From: Acanthacorydalis orientalis
Lineage: Eukaryota > Arthropoda > Insecta > Megaloptera > Corydalidae
NCBI GenBank assembly: GCA_034766995.1
Contig: CM068322.1
Location: 17,095,745 to 17,159,744, forward strand
Length of the DNA stretch: 64,000 nucleotides
Reading direction: 5' to 3'
The position numbers were made by a program, and so were the translations under genes. Positions 1 through 12,715 of this stretch are shown piece by piece (within the stretch, counting starts at the first letter, position 1; each line of letters opens with the position of its first letter). The notes beneath the pieces are model-generated. The model did no database searches, had not been told where the DNA came from, and saw only the letters and a program-made list of their open reading frames with translations.

Positions 1-560
1 AATGAATAATGTCTTAATCGTTTTATTATATGCATTTGTGTTAGAAAAATTTAATCTATTATATGATGTATGTATGTATGTGTGTATATATATATGCAAT
101 ATCAATCCTTTACAGCACGAAAAATGTTCATCAGATAAATTGAACAATACAAATTCATTTTCATGCGAGTGTAAATTAAATATGTGACAAAAAACAGGCG
201 ACTTTGAACTTTCTTCGTACAATAAATAGTCCAATTAATTTATTCATGTTTATTGTTTCGTTATGACATTACCAATACAAAAGCGTTTCAAATGCATAAT
301 TTTATTGTTGATCGATTAGAAGAAATCGTTTATTTCAATTAATATTTAATAAATTTCAGTGGAGAGCATTGTGAAACACTTTAAGATCTGTACGTACTTT
401 TAATATGAAATATTCAGGTCTTTGTCAGTTATTTTCTTTACACTACAAAGAAACAGATGCAAAAAATCAATTTCTGTCTATTAATTCAATAGTAAATGTT
501 AAATTATGATTTGTTTTTGCAAATTTAATTTGTCAATGGACACAAATGTCCATACATGCA

Positions 561-591
<31 letters not shown>

Positions 592-1091
592 GTATTATAT
601 AATATGTGTGTGTGTACATAATACACTTAACACAATCTCGAAAAAAATGTAATCAATGATGTATGTAAAATACAAAACATTAGTGATTTTTTAAAACATA
701 TGTTTAAAGTGAGATAAATTTATTTCCCGTTTTCGATAATTTCTTATGAATGTATTTATTTACTCACACACTCTTTCACGCATGTGCTTACACACGCATG
801 TATATATATAATATATATAACGTATTAAATAATAGCTTATCATTCTTTCTTTATACAATACAATTCAGATATTTAATATTACACGACCACAAAAAGTGTC
901 TCATATTATGTTATATATGTCAAATGGTTTATTACTTATTCTACTGTATCTATTACTTCTGCATGTGTTAAAATGCTTCTTGAAACACTTCATTTATTAT
1001 ATAAATACAAATTTACAATTTTCTGTTATACGATATAGTTCAAATTAAAAAAAAATCATATAAAAATGCTACTGTATTAAGAATTCGAGTT

Positions 1092-1093
<2 letters not shown>

Positions 1094-1131
<38 letters not shown>
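1094..1131. repeat. (TA)n microsatellite
   Basis: Uninterrupted TA dinucleotides, about 38 bases. Similar arrays follow at 1243-1307 and 1411-1470, the last preceded by CA dinucleotides. Confidence 0.95.
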
Positions 1132-1137
<6 letters not shown>

Positions 1138-1210
1138 TATTTTATTCTGATGGACATCTGTTTATTTTAATGTTGGTTAAAATTCTTCTAGCATTTATTT
1201 TTAACTCATT

Positions 1211-1239
1211 GTTTCAAAATATATATATTAATATTTTGA

Positions 1240-1242
<3 letters not shown>
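1211..1242. repeat. Short perfect inverted repeat
   Basis: Arms GTTTCAAAATAT (1211-1222) and ATATTTTGAAAC (1231-1242) flank an 8-base loop, immediately before the TA array at 1243. It could be a tiny hairpin or a chance product of AT-rich DNA. Confidence 0.6.

Positions 1243-1307
<65 letters not shown>
1243..1307. repeat. (TA)n microsatellite
   Basis: About 65 bases of uninterrupted TA repeats that start directly at the end of the inverted repeat at 1211-1242. Confidence 0.95.
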
Positions 1308-1308
<1 letters not shown>

Positions 1309-1412
1309 CATATTTGATCCATCCTCAGATGAATACAAATCTGTTCTAAATTATTTCAGTCTGAACAATTCAGTGTATCCATACATGTTGAATATATTTC
1401 TGGATTCTACAC

Positions 1413-1472
<60 letters not shown>

Positions 1473-1776
1473 TAGATAACAACAAAAATATATTTCTTAA
1501 CATAATTTGAAATTATTGACAACACCACCGCCGTTCATAATCTGCTAAACAAGTGCCTGTGCAACTAACAGATAATAACATCTGTAACATGTGTTATGGA
1601 AGATGTGATTATAAATATGTACATGTGTTAACACTGATGAATTGTATGTTAGTTATTTTTTAAGTTTTAAATAGTGCTGATTTGTATTTGAATTTAGTTA
1701 AACGCACAGTTTATTAATTAATAACAAAAAAAAATTTAACAAAAGTATATATAATTATTTTAATAAAATTTACATA

Positions 1777-1820
<44 letters not shown>

Positions 1821-3021
1821 TAGATGAATGTATGAATGTTGGGATAAAAAGGCGAGTAAATAAATAAATTTGGCAACAGTTCCAGAAATTTTCAATCCCA
1901 AAGTTCAATAAATTGAAAATAATCATATAAAAGTATTTTTGAAAACAAAAAATAGAAATGAAATAATTACATGAATAAATTTATGAAATTAATGGTATCT
2001 ATAATTCGTAAAGAATTTAAATTAGACCCAAATTAGATATCAAATAATACGAATTGTAAACTAATGTTTTCCTTCAATAATATGAAACATTCCGAAATAA
2101 AATAACCATGAGCATTTCTTGATTTAATATCTTAAATGAAAAATTTTGGTGAGAAATATTTCAACTGAGAGACAATAAAATACAGTTGTTGTTTTAAAGT
2201 ATTCTCTTCTTTTCTTGTCATTGATTAAAATTTAAATTACTTTTTTAAATCTTCATTATGCTGAAAATATTGCGAAAATTTGATGTGTGTATATATATAT
2301 ATATATGAATACGTATCTTCATTTTCATTCAGTTCTCATGTGAATTCATATGCGTTCTTGAACATCGAACCAGAGGCCATGCGTAACGCCACAACAAAAG
2401 CCACTTGAGCGTCGTATAAAGGCGTACTATACAGTTACTTCATATTGCTTTTTACTATTCATAATGACTCCCTCGGTGCATTCTTCAAGATTTTATATGT
2501 GCAAAAACGTGTGGAGTTAACAATAGAATCAAGGTTGAAACGTGTTGAAAGCTCGAAGTAAATAAATTCCCATCGGCGCTACCCCAAATATATCATAAGA
2601 ACATATATTTTTTTTAAAATAACATATTGAACTGTAATTTGAAACATTAAATTCCTAACAACTTTTTGTTTTTAATAAAACATTTTCATAATTATACCGA
2701 TAATTATATAAACTTTTCTAGAAAGATTTTCATAAAAAATAAAGTATTTTTTTTTATTAAATTCGTTTGGTACTTATTTAAAATTTTAAATTGTAAAAAA
2801 TGCTACTTGCGTTATAGTTAAAAATTCCAATTTTTAATGTCGTAGATAAGTACGAGGATAAAACTTGAAAATAACATGTAATTTTATTATATATAGAGAG
2901 AATAATTCAATTTGTTTTACATGAAATTATTAAAAGAATGCAAAAATTAAAAAAATCATGTTGTTTTTTAATATTTGCGTTTTTTAATATTTTCATGTGA
3001 ACCCTAAATGAATCATCATTC

Positions 3022-3053
<32 letters not shown>

Positions 3054-4380
3054 ATACATACACTCATAATGAAGAGTTTATCATTGTTTTAATTATACCA
3101 TAAATAAAAATACAACGTGCATTTCAATTCATTACTATTTATTCACTGATTAGTTAATTAGAGTATTATGACTCATATTAACTTTGACATACTTGAACCT
3201 ATTACTGTAATTACTATTATTCAAAAGAGGAAAACAAAACTCTTGTAAAAAGATAATATATTTTTGTATAAACAACAATCATATATAATATCAAATATAA
3301 TATAAAGTTATTAAACGCATTCTAATAAACTATTTCATAGCCGTAGTAATTCATTTTCCAAATTGTTTAATTACATATTTAATTAGATCAATATTATTAG
3401 AACTTGTCTACTAATTAGATAAAATATAATTAAATTAAAAAGAGGCACTCGACGCGACCAATCATAATAAACATGTTGTATAAAACGAAGGTAATATCAT
3501 CGACGTATATATATTAAGATTTTTAGATTAGCGATAATATAATTAAATATAAATATTGCATTTATTACGTAATGATAAGATAAAATTCCTTCAAAGTAAA
3601 CAAACAGATTAACGATATGAGAATGTATCGAGGTTTAATGCAGTATTAAAGCAGAATATTTATTTATTGCCTATACAAATATATTACCTTTTACATATAT
3701 TTTATTAAGCTAGGTTAAGATATGATTAATAAACAAACTGAATCGAAACGTGCATCATAAACATATGACCTTGTTTTCAACATACACCACAATTACATTC
3801 TTTAATTGGTTTCTTGATTTCTAGTAACAAAGTAGCATGGTTACAGTAATTACTTTTGCAATATTTCCATTAACAAGTGATCACAATGCGTTCAACAATA
3901 GTTGCTCAAACAAGTGCAGAATTAAGACATCGAGATCATTTACTTAAATTAAGAATGTATTTAATATCAATTCATATGACTATAACAAATTATTAAAATC
4001 ATGAACACGGACTGAAATAAATTCAATTATGTCTCTTAGTAAAAGTTTATTCGTCGACGTTATTTATTTTGAGACGATTGGAATAAGCGCCAGTCTTAAA
4101 CACTGTAATACATATAGTTTTCTTATTCGATCTCGTTTGTGATATTTTCGTGTAAGTTCACAAATGCAACATTCTAAAACTTTTCATAAACATATGGTAT
4201 GATCGAACTGCGACTATTTTTAGCATTGGAACGAAGTCTAAAAATAATATTATAGTTAGATCACGAGGATGACAGTTATGCATCTAAAATCAGAATATAA
4301 CTAGTTCGAAAATAGATTTCATTAATTAAAAAAATGTGTCACAAAATACAAAGTCCTGAAACTAATAAATAACTAAATAC

Positions 4381-4382
<2 letters not shown>

Positions 4383-4425
<43 letters not shown>
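4383..4425. repeat. (TA)n microsatellite
   Basis: About 43 bases of AT dinucleotides in gene-free sequence. Confidence 0.95.
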
Positions 4426-4427
<2 letters not shown>

Positions 4428-5801
4428 GCAAATATGTTTTGAATGTTTAAATAGAAATATTTTGAACAATTATTTAAAGATAAACATGTATTTATGTCAA
4501 TGCAACATGTGTAATAAAATGGCATTTCAATGAAAACATGAAATATTCATTCGTTTTTTTTTACGTTCAGTGAATAATTGATTTACTGAAATAAAAAAAA
4601 AAAACAGATTATTTTTAAAAGTATATTTCTTGAATATAAAAATATTTCGAAACATTAATACAGATACAATAAACCGATATAATTGTTTAATTGCAAACAA
4701 GTATTACTACTAAATAATAAACATTGATAAAATCGTATACTGTATTCATTTTGTTCCTTGTTTCGAATTTTAATATTATTGTAGGTGCAAAAATCTTTAA
4801 ATATACAATTAATATCTTAAAAGTATTTTGTTATGATTATTTAAATTCATGGCCTCTATAATCATTAAATATTGCCCAAGAGCTATTTGAAAATAAAAAT
4901 AGTAGTTTAAGTTATAGTCTATTCATTAATAAAAATATCTTTTAAATATATGTTAAACGAATATTGAAATCTTGGCAATACATAGAATTTTTTAAAACCA
5001 CTATTTTTGTATCTCGCAAATGTCCAATACACCTGTTTTATGGATATTGAAATAGTTTCATCGTTTTCTTTTTTAATTCTTATTGATATAAATTTATTCC
5101 ATATTTATCAACAAAATATTTATTAATTTATTGTCCAAATTTTGTATAGATGAAATTTCAATATTCTTTGTATGTATTAAAAAAATAAAAACATATTAGA
5201 TTTCAATGAAAATAAATGAGTTTTGTATACTAGTTATTTTTTGAAAAGATTTTATACCATAAATATATTCATTGCGAACATGTTGAGCATTGATACGCTT
5301 TGTTAGCAAACATTTTTAAACATTTTGTTTCTTTTGTATATGAGAACATGAAAGACATTTAATATGACCATTGCTTATTTATTAATTCAGTGCACTTATT
5401 ACTAACAAGGTCTTGAATTCATATCTCATATTTATTTTATTAGTAATTAAAGATAAGTATGTAAAAATATCCTATATATTGTGACAGGAGAGGAGAGAGA
5501 AAATGAAGGTATTAGTTAGTACTAAATGATAAAAGTAATATTTCTTTCCTTAATCGGTAAGTTAGTATATAACAAGTATTGAATGATAAAAAAAAAAATT
5601 TGAAAATTTTAATGCGCCGATTTGAAATATTTTATAATTGTAATAATTGTTTTAGATAATTCTGAATGAAAATAAAGAAAAAGTGTGAGAAAAACAATCA
5701 ATTTAGATAATTTTCTAAAGAAAAATGTAACAACTTGCTGCAAAAAGGTTATATATATATATATAATGTGTGTGTGTGTGTGCGTGTGTATGTACACATA
5801 C

Positions 5802-6089
5802 ACAGGTGCACTCAGGATTTATCTGGGGGAGGGAATTGAACGGATAAATTTTTTTTAATGTGAATTCAATAAAATTTATTAGGTGATTATAAAAATTTAT
5901 TTAAAGAATAAAATTCAGTTTTCTTTTCTTTTTACAGAGTTCTTGAATTACTTCAGTCGTGGTTACATTAATTTCTCTGTGTATATAAAAGCATTTTAGC
6001 TTGATGATTTTTTGTTTTGTTTTCTGGTGTTTTTCCCTTTTTCTCTGGAGGGGTGCCAGAGCCACTTTTCCTCCTCTCTTGGTGCGCCA

Positions 6090-6092
<3 letters not shown>
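5802..6092. mobile_element. Possible MITE-like element of about 290 bases
   Basis: The left edge begins CAGGTGCACTCAGG followed by a G-rich run (TCTGGGGGAGGG). The right edge, read on the minus strand, begins CAGTGGCGCACCAAG followed by GAGAGGAGG. Ends of the form CAGNGGCG followed by a purine-rich run are common in small non-autonomous DNA transposons. The two ends match only imperfectly and I see no clear target-site duplication. A TA/TG array abuts the left end and a TA array abuts the right end. No coding capacity is visible. Family assignment is left open. Confidence 0.35.

Positions 6093-6127
<35 letters not shown>
6092..6127. repeat. (TA)n microsatellite
   Basis: TA repeats directly abutting the right end of the possible MITE at 5802-6092. 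Confidence 0.9.
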
Positions 6128-6131
<4 letters not shown>

Positions 6132-7044
6132 AACGCATAAAGACCTTGCACTAAACGAACTATATCTGCTTATATATCTCATCATTATTCTCAACTTCAG
6201 CTGTTATTGATCCATTGGACAAATACCTTTTCAATTTTTTTTTAAATTCTCATGATTTAATGCTTCTTCCCAACATACTGTCTGATATACTTATCATACT
6301 ATTATATAGTGATATCCTTATCATATATCTTTTTGTTTTTCTTGGATTCAAGTCAATAATTCCTATTGTGTATCTATTTTTTTCTCTTTTTGTAATATCT
6401 CCTACCGATATTCATTTTAAATTTGTGCACTATGTTTTCCTGTTACTTGTTAGTTTTCGTACCATTCTATTATGCTCTCTCTTCTTCTTATTATAATAAA
6501 CATCTTTTTGCGTTTCTATTTGTGATTCTTATTATTATGATATTTAAAGTTGTGTTATTTTAGAATTCCAGATCTATACTTCATTTCCATAATTAAAGAC
6601 AGATAAGATACATTGATCTAATACTTTCCTCTGTAAAAATAATGAAACCTTTGTTTTATATATTAGGACACTTTGTCTAAATGAACTCACCATCTCACTC
6701 AAAATAACTGCAAATACATATACTAATAAATAACGGGGTTAATATTATAAATATTTTTCTATTCAATCAGTCTCTTAAGTATTTCTTTTCTGATATAGTG
6801 AAAGTAAATAAAAGTATATCAAATTTTAAAAAATGTAATTTTATTGTTCCATTTTACATGGTGAGTGAATGCAATGTTTTAATAAAATTGAAAAAGCTAT
6901 CGTATGCACTTTAAATAACAATTAATAATATAAGGAAGAAATTATAATTTCGATTATTCATTGTAAATAATTATTACATTTTTCTAGTCAAAGTGAATAA
7001 CTTTTAAGTTTGAATCTAACGAAAACACACAAACAATATATTTA

Positions 7045-7589
7045 TTAGGGTGGTAGGAAATAATTGTGGTTTTTGTTTTCAGAATTGTAACCTTAATTTG
7101 ATTCATTGAAAGAGTCATTTCATCGTTTTCTTGTCGATATCATTTTAAAGTGTATTTTTCGGTCTGTATTTTGCTAACATCGACTTTTGGTTTTATTAAT
7201 AATTTTACTTCAAGTTAGTCTATTGAATTCAAAATGGAAAAGAAGCAAATAAGAGCAATTTTTTGTATGATTTCGAAATGGGTGGTAAAGGAGCAGAAAC
7301 TGTTCGTAAACTAAACGAGCTTTTGCTGTGGGTACTGTTAAGGAACTTACGGTGCAATAGTGGTTCCAAAAATTTCGTACTCGGGACGAGAGCCTTGAAG
7401 ATGAAGGTCGCGGATGTCCTTCAGTTCATAACGATCAACTGAAGGCGTTAGTTGAATCATAGCCGCACACAATAATTCGAGAGCTTGCACAAAAGTTAGG
7501 CGTTAGTCATCTAACAGTTCTGGACTACATATGGTAAAATCTATATGTATTTGAAGGTCATAAACCGCAATTATTTCTCTACCGACTAA
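7045..7589 (+). mobile_element. Internally deleted mariner (MITE-like), copy 1
   Basis: A 545-base element. The left end TTAGGGTGGTAGG (7045) and right end ACCGACTAA (7589) are imperfect terminal inverted repeats of the TTAGGTTGGT type. They sit between TA dinucleotides at 7043-7044 and 7590-7591, as expected for Tc1/mariner insertion. Inside, from about 7234, a decayed reading frame resembles the mariner N-terminal helix-turn-helix region, with segments such as DESLEDEGRG and HNDQLKAL split by frameshifts and a stop. The whole DD34D catalytic domain is missing: the N-terminal part joins directly to the 3' terminal region. It resembles the cecropia/irritans-type group that includes Hsmar1. 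A second copy with nearly the same deletion lies at 9338-9888 on the other strand. Confidence 0.85.
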
Positions 7590-8371
7590 TAAAAGTGCAA
7601 TATGTTCTGAAAAGAGCATGAACAATTACTTGATACTATTTTTTCTCATTTACAAACGCAAATATTTTATATGGAATATATTTTTACTCGACCTCTTTTG
7701 AGTACCAGAATTTATACTATATATAGTTCGTGAGTAGGATAATCTGAAAAGAAAATTATATCAGAGAAACGGAAGAAAATTCTTCATTCTTATTTGTAAT
7801 AAAAACGAATAAATATATATTATTATTTAATGACGTACTTTTATCTATTATAATTTTTTCAACAAAAATTCTGTCGAAATGTCACATTTTTCCAGATTTT
7901 TTTTTATTTAATTATAATTAACACATTATTTCTATGTATCAATCTATTAAATATTTTTTTTAGTTTTACAATAGGTTTCATACAGTTAAAATATATACAA
8001 ATTACTATGATCGCGAATCTTAGAAAATTTATTCATAAATAATGAAAAACATTACGCTATAAATATATTCATATACATATTTTAATTGGTTTTATTTTGC
8101 ACATAAAATAAAAAAAGTTTGCCTTGTAACAAATAATTGTATTTATTAAGAATTTTCCATACACATTCAACACAACACAGGTTGTCTTTAAAACTTAAAT
8201 TTATGTCATTACAAAATGTACAAATAATATAAAATATTTTTTTATAATAGAAATATTTAATAAATACTGCATGCTTTTATAAATAAAATTTTATTTTTGT
8301 GAAAACAGGACGATATTTATTTAAAAAAAAGTTTTTCAATAGGGTGTTTTTAATTATTCTATATGTGTGTG

Positions 8372-8414
<43 letters not shown>

Positions 8415-8843
8415 CAATTTTGTTATAAATCATTTCTAGTTTTCTCGAATGTAGAAAAAAGTCAATTTTTTTTTGATATTTTTATACTTGACATGTCTGA
8501 TATGAGTTCTGTGCATGCATTCGTTCGTTTTTGTGTATTAAGTGTAAAAATGAAGATTACAAAAATTGCAAAATATTTACAAGATGTGTTATTTACAACA
8601 AATGTGTCACAAATGATAATACTAAACACTTCATTTTAATCGATTGTTCTACGTATCTATTTAGATCAAGTATATTTGGTTTTAGTGTATTGCATATGTA
8701 AATATTTGCGAATTCGCTGTAATCGACAAGGCGAGGTCAACCCATCGAAGAGCGAGAACGTCTCAAAACCTGTTCATGTATTTATTTTACGTGCAATAAA
8801 TTTTGAAGTACTTTCATTTATATTCATTACCAGTGCATACATG

Positions 8844-8894
<51 letters not shown>

Positions 8895-9337
8895 TCATAC
8901 ATAAGAATATATGAACACACACCAACACAGAAAAACTTAAAATCATGTTAAGCTTATTGTTCATAATAAAAAAAAATGAAGGTCTAGGTTGTAAGTAAAA
9001 TTAATGTCTTACTATTGTAGATTATCATTGTCACAAGAACTTTTTTATAAAAAGACAGCCTTGACCCTCATCAGACTCGCCTTCTTATAACTAAATACAT
9101 ACATTTGTTTGCATGTATTTAATAATTGTTTTCATTACATATTCCATAATTCTAATTACTTCATATCTACAGTATTTGCAACTATCAAATCATTTTCATA
9201 ATTATGTTTCAATCAGATGTCCACTCACTGGCTGTAAAAATATAGATATATTCAAGGGAAGGTCAATTAAATAACAATATCGGAGCCACAATATTGCGGA
9301 AATATCACAGAGTTATATATATATACATATATATATA
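7590..9337. other. Gene-free AT-rich spacer
   Basis: No gene is recognised. It contains TA arrays at about 8377-8404 and 8847-8888, and a slightly GC-richer patch at about 8705-8780 that I cannot identify. Confidence 0.65.
8847..8888. repeat. (TA)n microsatellite
   Basis: About 42 bases of TA repeats followed by a short CA-rich tail. Confidence 0.95.
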
Positions 9338-9888
9338 TTAGGTTGGTAGAAAAATAATCGCGGTTCATGACTTTCAAATGCATGCACACTTCGCTTTTTT
9401 GATTGTCCTAGTTGTTTTAAGCGGTCCAGAACTGTTAGATGACTAACTCTTAACTTTTGTGAAAGCTCTCGAATTGTACGTGGTTCTGATTCATCTAACG
9501 CCTTCAGTTGGTCGTTATGAATTGAAGAAGGACGCCCGCGACCTTCTTCATCTTCAAGTTCTCGTCTCCAGTATGAAATTTTTCAGTACATTCCTCAACA
9601 GTACCCACACCAAAAGCATCGTTTAGTTTACGACCATTTTCTATTGCTTTACTATCAGTTTTGAATTCATAAAAAAATGATTTTGTTTGCTTCTTTCGAA
9701 CTTTAATTCAATAGTCCAATTTGAACCAAAATTAATAATAAGACCAAAGTCGATGTTACCAAAATACAGGCCGAAAAATACACTTCAGAATGATATCAAC
9801 ATAAACACGATGACATGAAACTTTCATAAAAAAAATTAAGGTTAGAATTCAGAAAATAAAAACCGCAATTATTTACCTACCAACACAA
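9338..9888 (-). mobile_element. Internally deleted mariner (MITE-like), copy 2
   Basis: A 551-base element of the same family as 7045-7589 but in the opposite orientation. The left end is TTAGGTTGGTAG (9338). The right end CCAACACAA (9888) is a mutated form of the expected CCAACCTAA and is followed by TA. On the minus strand it encodes a decayed N-terminal mariner region (for example FHTGDENLEDEEGRG and HNDQLKALDES, with frame breaks). It then passes directly into the 3' terminus without a catalytic domain. It keeps about 20 more codons before the deletion point than copy 1. Both ends lie close to TA microsatellites. Confidence 0.85.
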
Positions 9889-10936
9889 TATTTGTATATA
9901 TATATACACTGAATGTATTATTAATACTTCAAAAATATATTATTAATACTTTAATACTTCAAAAATTAATTACAACTTTGAATAATCATTCAATCACATA
10001 AGAATATCCTGATTCAGTAGATTACAAATTTATAATACCAGTTGTGGTTGTTGATTATCAGTTATGGAGCAGATTTTTTTTTGGAACTACAAAATCTACT
10101 ATATACGATTCCTGTTCAAAAAATCACCTAACACGTTATATATGATGAAGAATTTTAATCGAATATTTTTCTCTAGAATTAATCTTTCTTAACCAAAGTA
10201 CATTTACTGCTATTCATTTTCTGCTTTACTCGTTGCAGTCTTTCCCTTAACCTGAATCATATCTTTTCGACTTTTATTTTATTTGCTTTCTGTTATCAAA
10301 TTGATTTCCATTTATCAGTATTTTGAATTCAGGGGACGGAATGAAATCATCAGTTACTAAGTCAATAAAGTATGATGGCTATGGAATAATGATTACATGA
10401 TTTTTATTCAGTTAACAATTATGAGCAGACGTTACACCGTCCATTTGTTTTCATTCCATATTTCAGCTCGGTTTTGTGTAATTTTATAATGAAAAACCTT
10501 TTAAAACTATATTTTTAACTTACTGTAATACCAGTTGAAAAAACATAATTCACTAATCTTCGATAATCGAAAAAGAAGTACTAAATGCACTTTAATATTT
10601 AAAGAAGTAGTACAAAAAAACAAAAAAGCACGAATGTTAAACAATACTGAACGAAATTAACTTTTTGTAGAGTATAATAAAATTAACATTAATTATCAAA
10701 ACCTAATTGACAGTCACTGTAAAAAGTAACTACACACCTGTAACAATGTTTGTTTGAGAACTTTTTAGCACACTTCGTATTATGAACATGTTATATATTT
10801 ATTCACATTAAGTATTCTTTTAATTAGAAAAAAATAAGAGTTCAATAGTAATTTATATTCACAATTAGTATAATTAATAAAACCATCCCATATTATTGAA
10901 CAACTCTATTTTTTATAATATACATAATCTTATATA

Positions 10937-10939
<3 letters not shown>

Positions 10940-10994
<55 letters not shown>
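10940..10994. repeat. (TA)n(TG)n microsatellite
   Basis: About 40 bases of TA repeats followed by a TG run. Confidence 0.95.
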
Positions 10995-11183
10995 CCTAAT
11001 AACTGTTACAGTGAAATTGAAATTTAACTTTTGTCTCTATTATTAAAAATGTTTTATTAATTACTTTAAGTTTGGGAGGTTGTAAATTAATTAATTTTTA
11101 TAACAAATACAACTTATAAAATTTATTACCTGACACTTAATAGTTGTTTACATACTCGTATCAATACACATTATGTATGTATG

Positions 11184-11190
<7 letters not shown>

Positions 11191-11250
<60 letters not shown>
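11191..11250. repeat. (TA)n microsatellite
   Basis: About 60 bases of TA repeats flanked on both sides by TATG tetranucleotides (GTATGTATGTA). Confidence 0.95.
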
Positions 11251-11261
<11 letters not shown>

Positions 11262-11342
11262 CAGTAGGGGAGTTTGGCCTGCGTTCGCTGCGCACACCAA
11301 ACCCCAAACCACAGAGCTCGCTGCGCTCGCATTCTTGTCAAT
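11262..11342. repeat. GC-rich islet with stem-loop
   Basis: Abrupt GC-rich sequence in AT-rich surroundings. GGGGAGTTTGG (11267-11277) pairs with CCAAACCCC (11297-11305) apart from two unpaired bases. The loop and the 3' side repeat TCGCTGCGC-like words (11285-11293 and 11318-11327). It may be the end of an unclassified transposon; no protein is encoded. Confidence 0.45.
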
Positions 11343-11394
11343 TATAAGCATGTCTTGTAACTGAATAAAACAATAAACATATTTGTGTATATGT

Positions 11395-11520
11395 ACGGAG
11401 AAGTCGAAAATTGGGTTGCTGAACGGATTGGATCAAAAGACAGACCATTTTTTCGTCGTGGATCTCAATTTCTGTCGGAAAAGTGGGAATAAGTTATAGC
11501 TTATGAGGACATATAATTTG
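11395..11520 (+). pseudogene. Mariner transposase C-terminal fragment
   Basis: The frame starting near 11397 reads like the last 40 or so residues of a mariner transposase: a NWVAERIGSKD stretch, then the FFRRGSQFLSEKWE helix with a stop where the family has K, then VIAYED. Only this tail is present. The catalytic and DNA-binding regions and an intact 3' terminus are not visible. It sits just upstream of a Tc1-like relic and is separate from it in family character. Confidence 0.6.
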
Positions 11521-11759
11521 GTTAATGTATTCGCACATGCATGTATGTGTATATATATATATATATATATATAAACAACTTACATAAATTCGCAGTTACA
11601 TAATAAATTTCTAAAATTACAACTTGTTCAATTAACAATGTATTCAATTGAAACAAGTAGTTCAATTGATATTTTATGCTTTGAAATGTGATTTTTAAGA
11701 AATTGTGATTTTTATAAAAAAAAACATACATTTTTTGTAAATATTTTCTTCCCAGCAGT

Positions 11760-12480
11760 GGCTTTTTCCCTGGCCTGTAACTTTTCAAATCAGTCACAAT
11801 CAAGTATGGAAGTGGCAGCGTGATGACTTAGTATGTTTTTCAGTCTATGATATTGGGCCTTTTTACTAAATTGTGGTGATAATGAATCTTTTCGCATATA
11901 TAAACATTTTAAAAACACAAATGACGCCTCATGCTGAGTTGAATATGCCGCTTCAACACTGTGTTTCAACACGATAATGACCAGAAACACACATCGAGGT
12001 TGGTAAAGGATTAGTTAAAAGACAATGGGGTTCGAGTTCTTGATTGAACGGCACAATCACCACACTTGAATTACAATGGAAAAACGACGAGTTGCGGGCG
12101 AACGCTTCGGTAACAAGAGGGAACCGTTTCGCGCATTAAAAAATAAATGGGAAAAGATACCCGAGACCGCCATTTTTAATTTAGTTTCATCAATGCGACG
12201 CAGATGTGCTGTGTTTATTAAAAATAGGGGCTTTTGCACAGAGTACTAGATTTGTTGCTTTAGTTTTGCACACTCTCACATATTGCAGTTACTTGTTTTT
12301 GTTTCGATTTTAATATTGGTGAATTATTACTATTTTTGAAAATGTATCATTTTGTTTTTATTTCATCAATATATAAGTATGAATTATTTATATCATTGTA
12401 AACTAATTGGAAGAATAGATAAATACATTTAAATGTTTAAGTAGAAATTGTTGCTTCTGTTTTGCACAATACTGTAAATA
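11760..12480 (+). pseudogene. Tc1-like transposase relic
   Basis: From about 11795 the frame resembles the Tc1 catalytic domain: IKYGSGSVM, then a broken middle, then NMPLQHCVSTR and a HIEVGKGLVK piece corresponding to the region around the second catalytic Asp, then LNGTITTLEL. Further on (12085-12245) comes the C-terminal segment with WEKIPETAIFNLVSSMRRRC, which is typical of Tc1-like transposases. Multiple frameshifts and lost catalytic residues make it a dead copy. A possible terminal repeat, TTGCACAATACTGTA, lies near 12462-12476, but I did not find its partner. Confidence 0.75.
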
Positions 12481-12610
12481 ATATACATACATATAATAAC
12501 AATAAATATTGCAGTTTCTTATGATGTTACACTTAAGTAATTTACAAATTCGACTTACGTAAAATTCAAGTTACCTAAAGGCTTACGGAACGCATTACTT
12601 AACTTGGGGA

Positions 12611-12666
<56 letters not shown>

Positions 12667-12668
12667 TC

Positions 12669-12715
<47 letters not shown>

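Larger units (their letters stand above)
1..7044. other. AT-rich stretch without a recognisable gene
   Basis: About 7 kb of very AT-rich DNA. I see no ORF with protein-family character; the short ORFs are AT noise or translated TA arrays. It holds several (TA)n arrays and a 12-base-arm inverted repeat at 1211-1242. A slightly GC-richer patch at 2340-2580 contains a TATAAA at 2415-2420 with no gene attached. A possible small transposon lies at 5802-6092. It may be upstream or first-intron DNA of the ATPase beta gene that begins to be visible at 21526, but this cannot be shown from the sequence. Confidence 0.7.
9889..11394. other. Gene-free AT-rich spacer
   Basis: No gene recognised. It contains a TA then TG array at 10940-10994, a TA array at 11191-11250, and a GC-rich islet at 11262-11342 that is listed separately. 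Confidence 0.65.

Noticed and set aside
2415..2445. TATAAA followed by CAGT-type initiator
   Set aside because: The CAGT lies only about 18 bases downstream, too close for a standard TATA-initiator pair, and no gene can be attached to it.
6215..6496. 93-codon hydrophobic plus-strand ORF
   Set aside because: Composition is Leu/Ile/Phe noise expected from T-rich DNA. There is no conserved feature and the region is otherwise non-coding.
12029..12050. GGGGTTCGAGTTC resembling a tRNA B box
   Set aside because: It lies inside the Tc1-like relic where the frame matches transposase, with no A box or cloverleaf.
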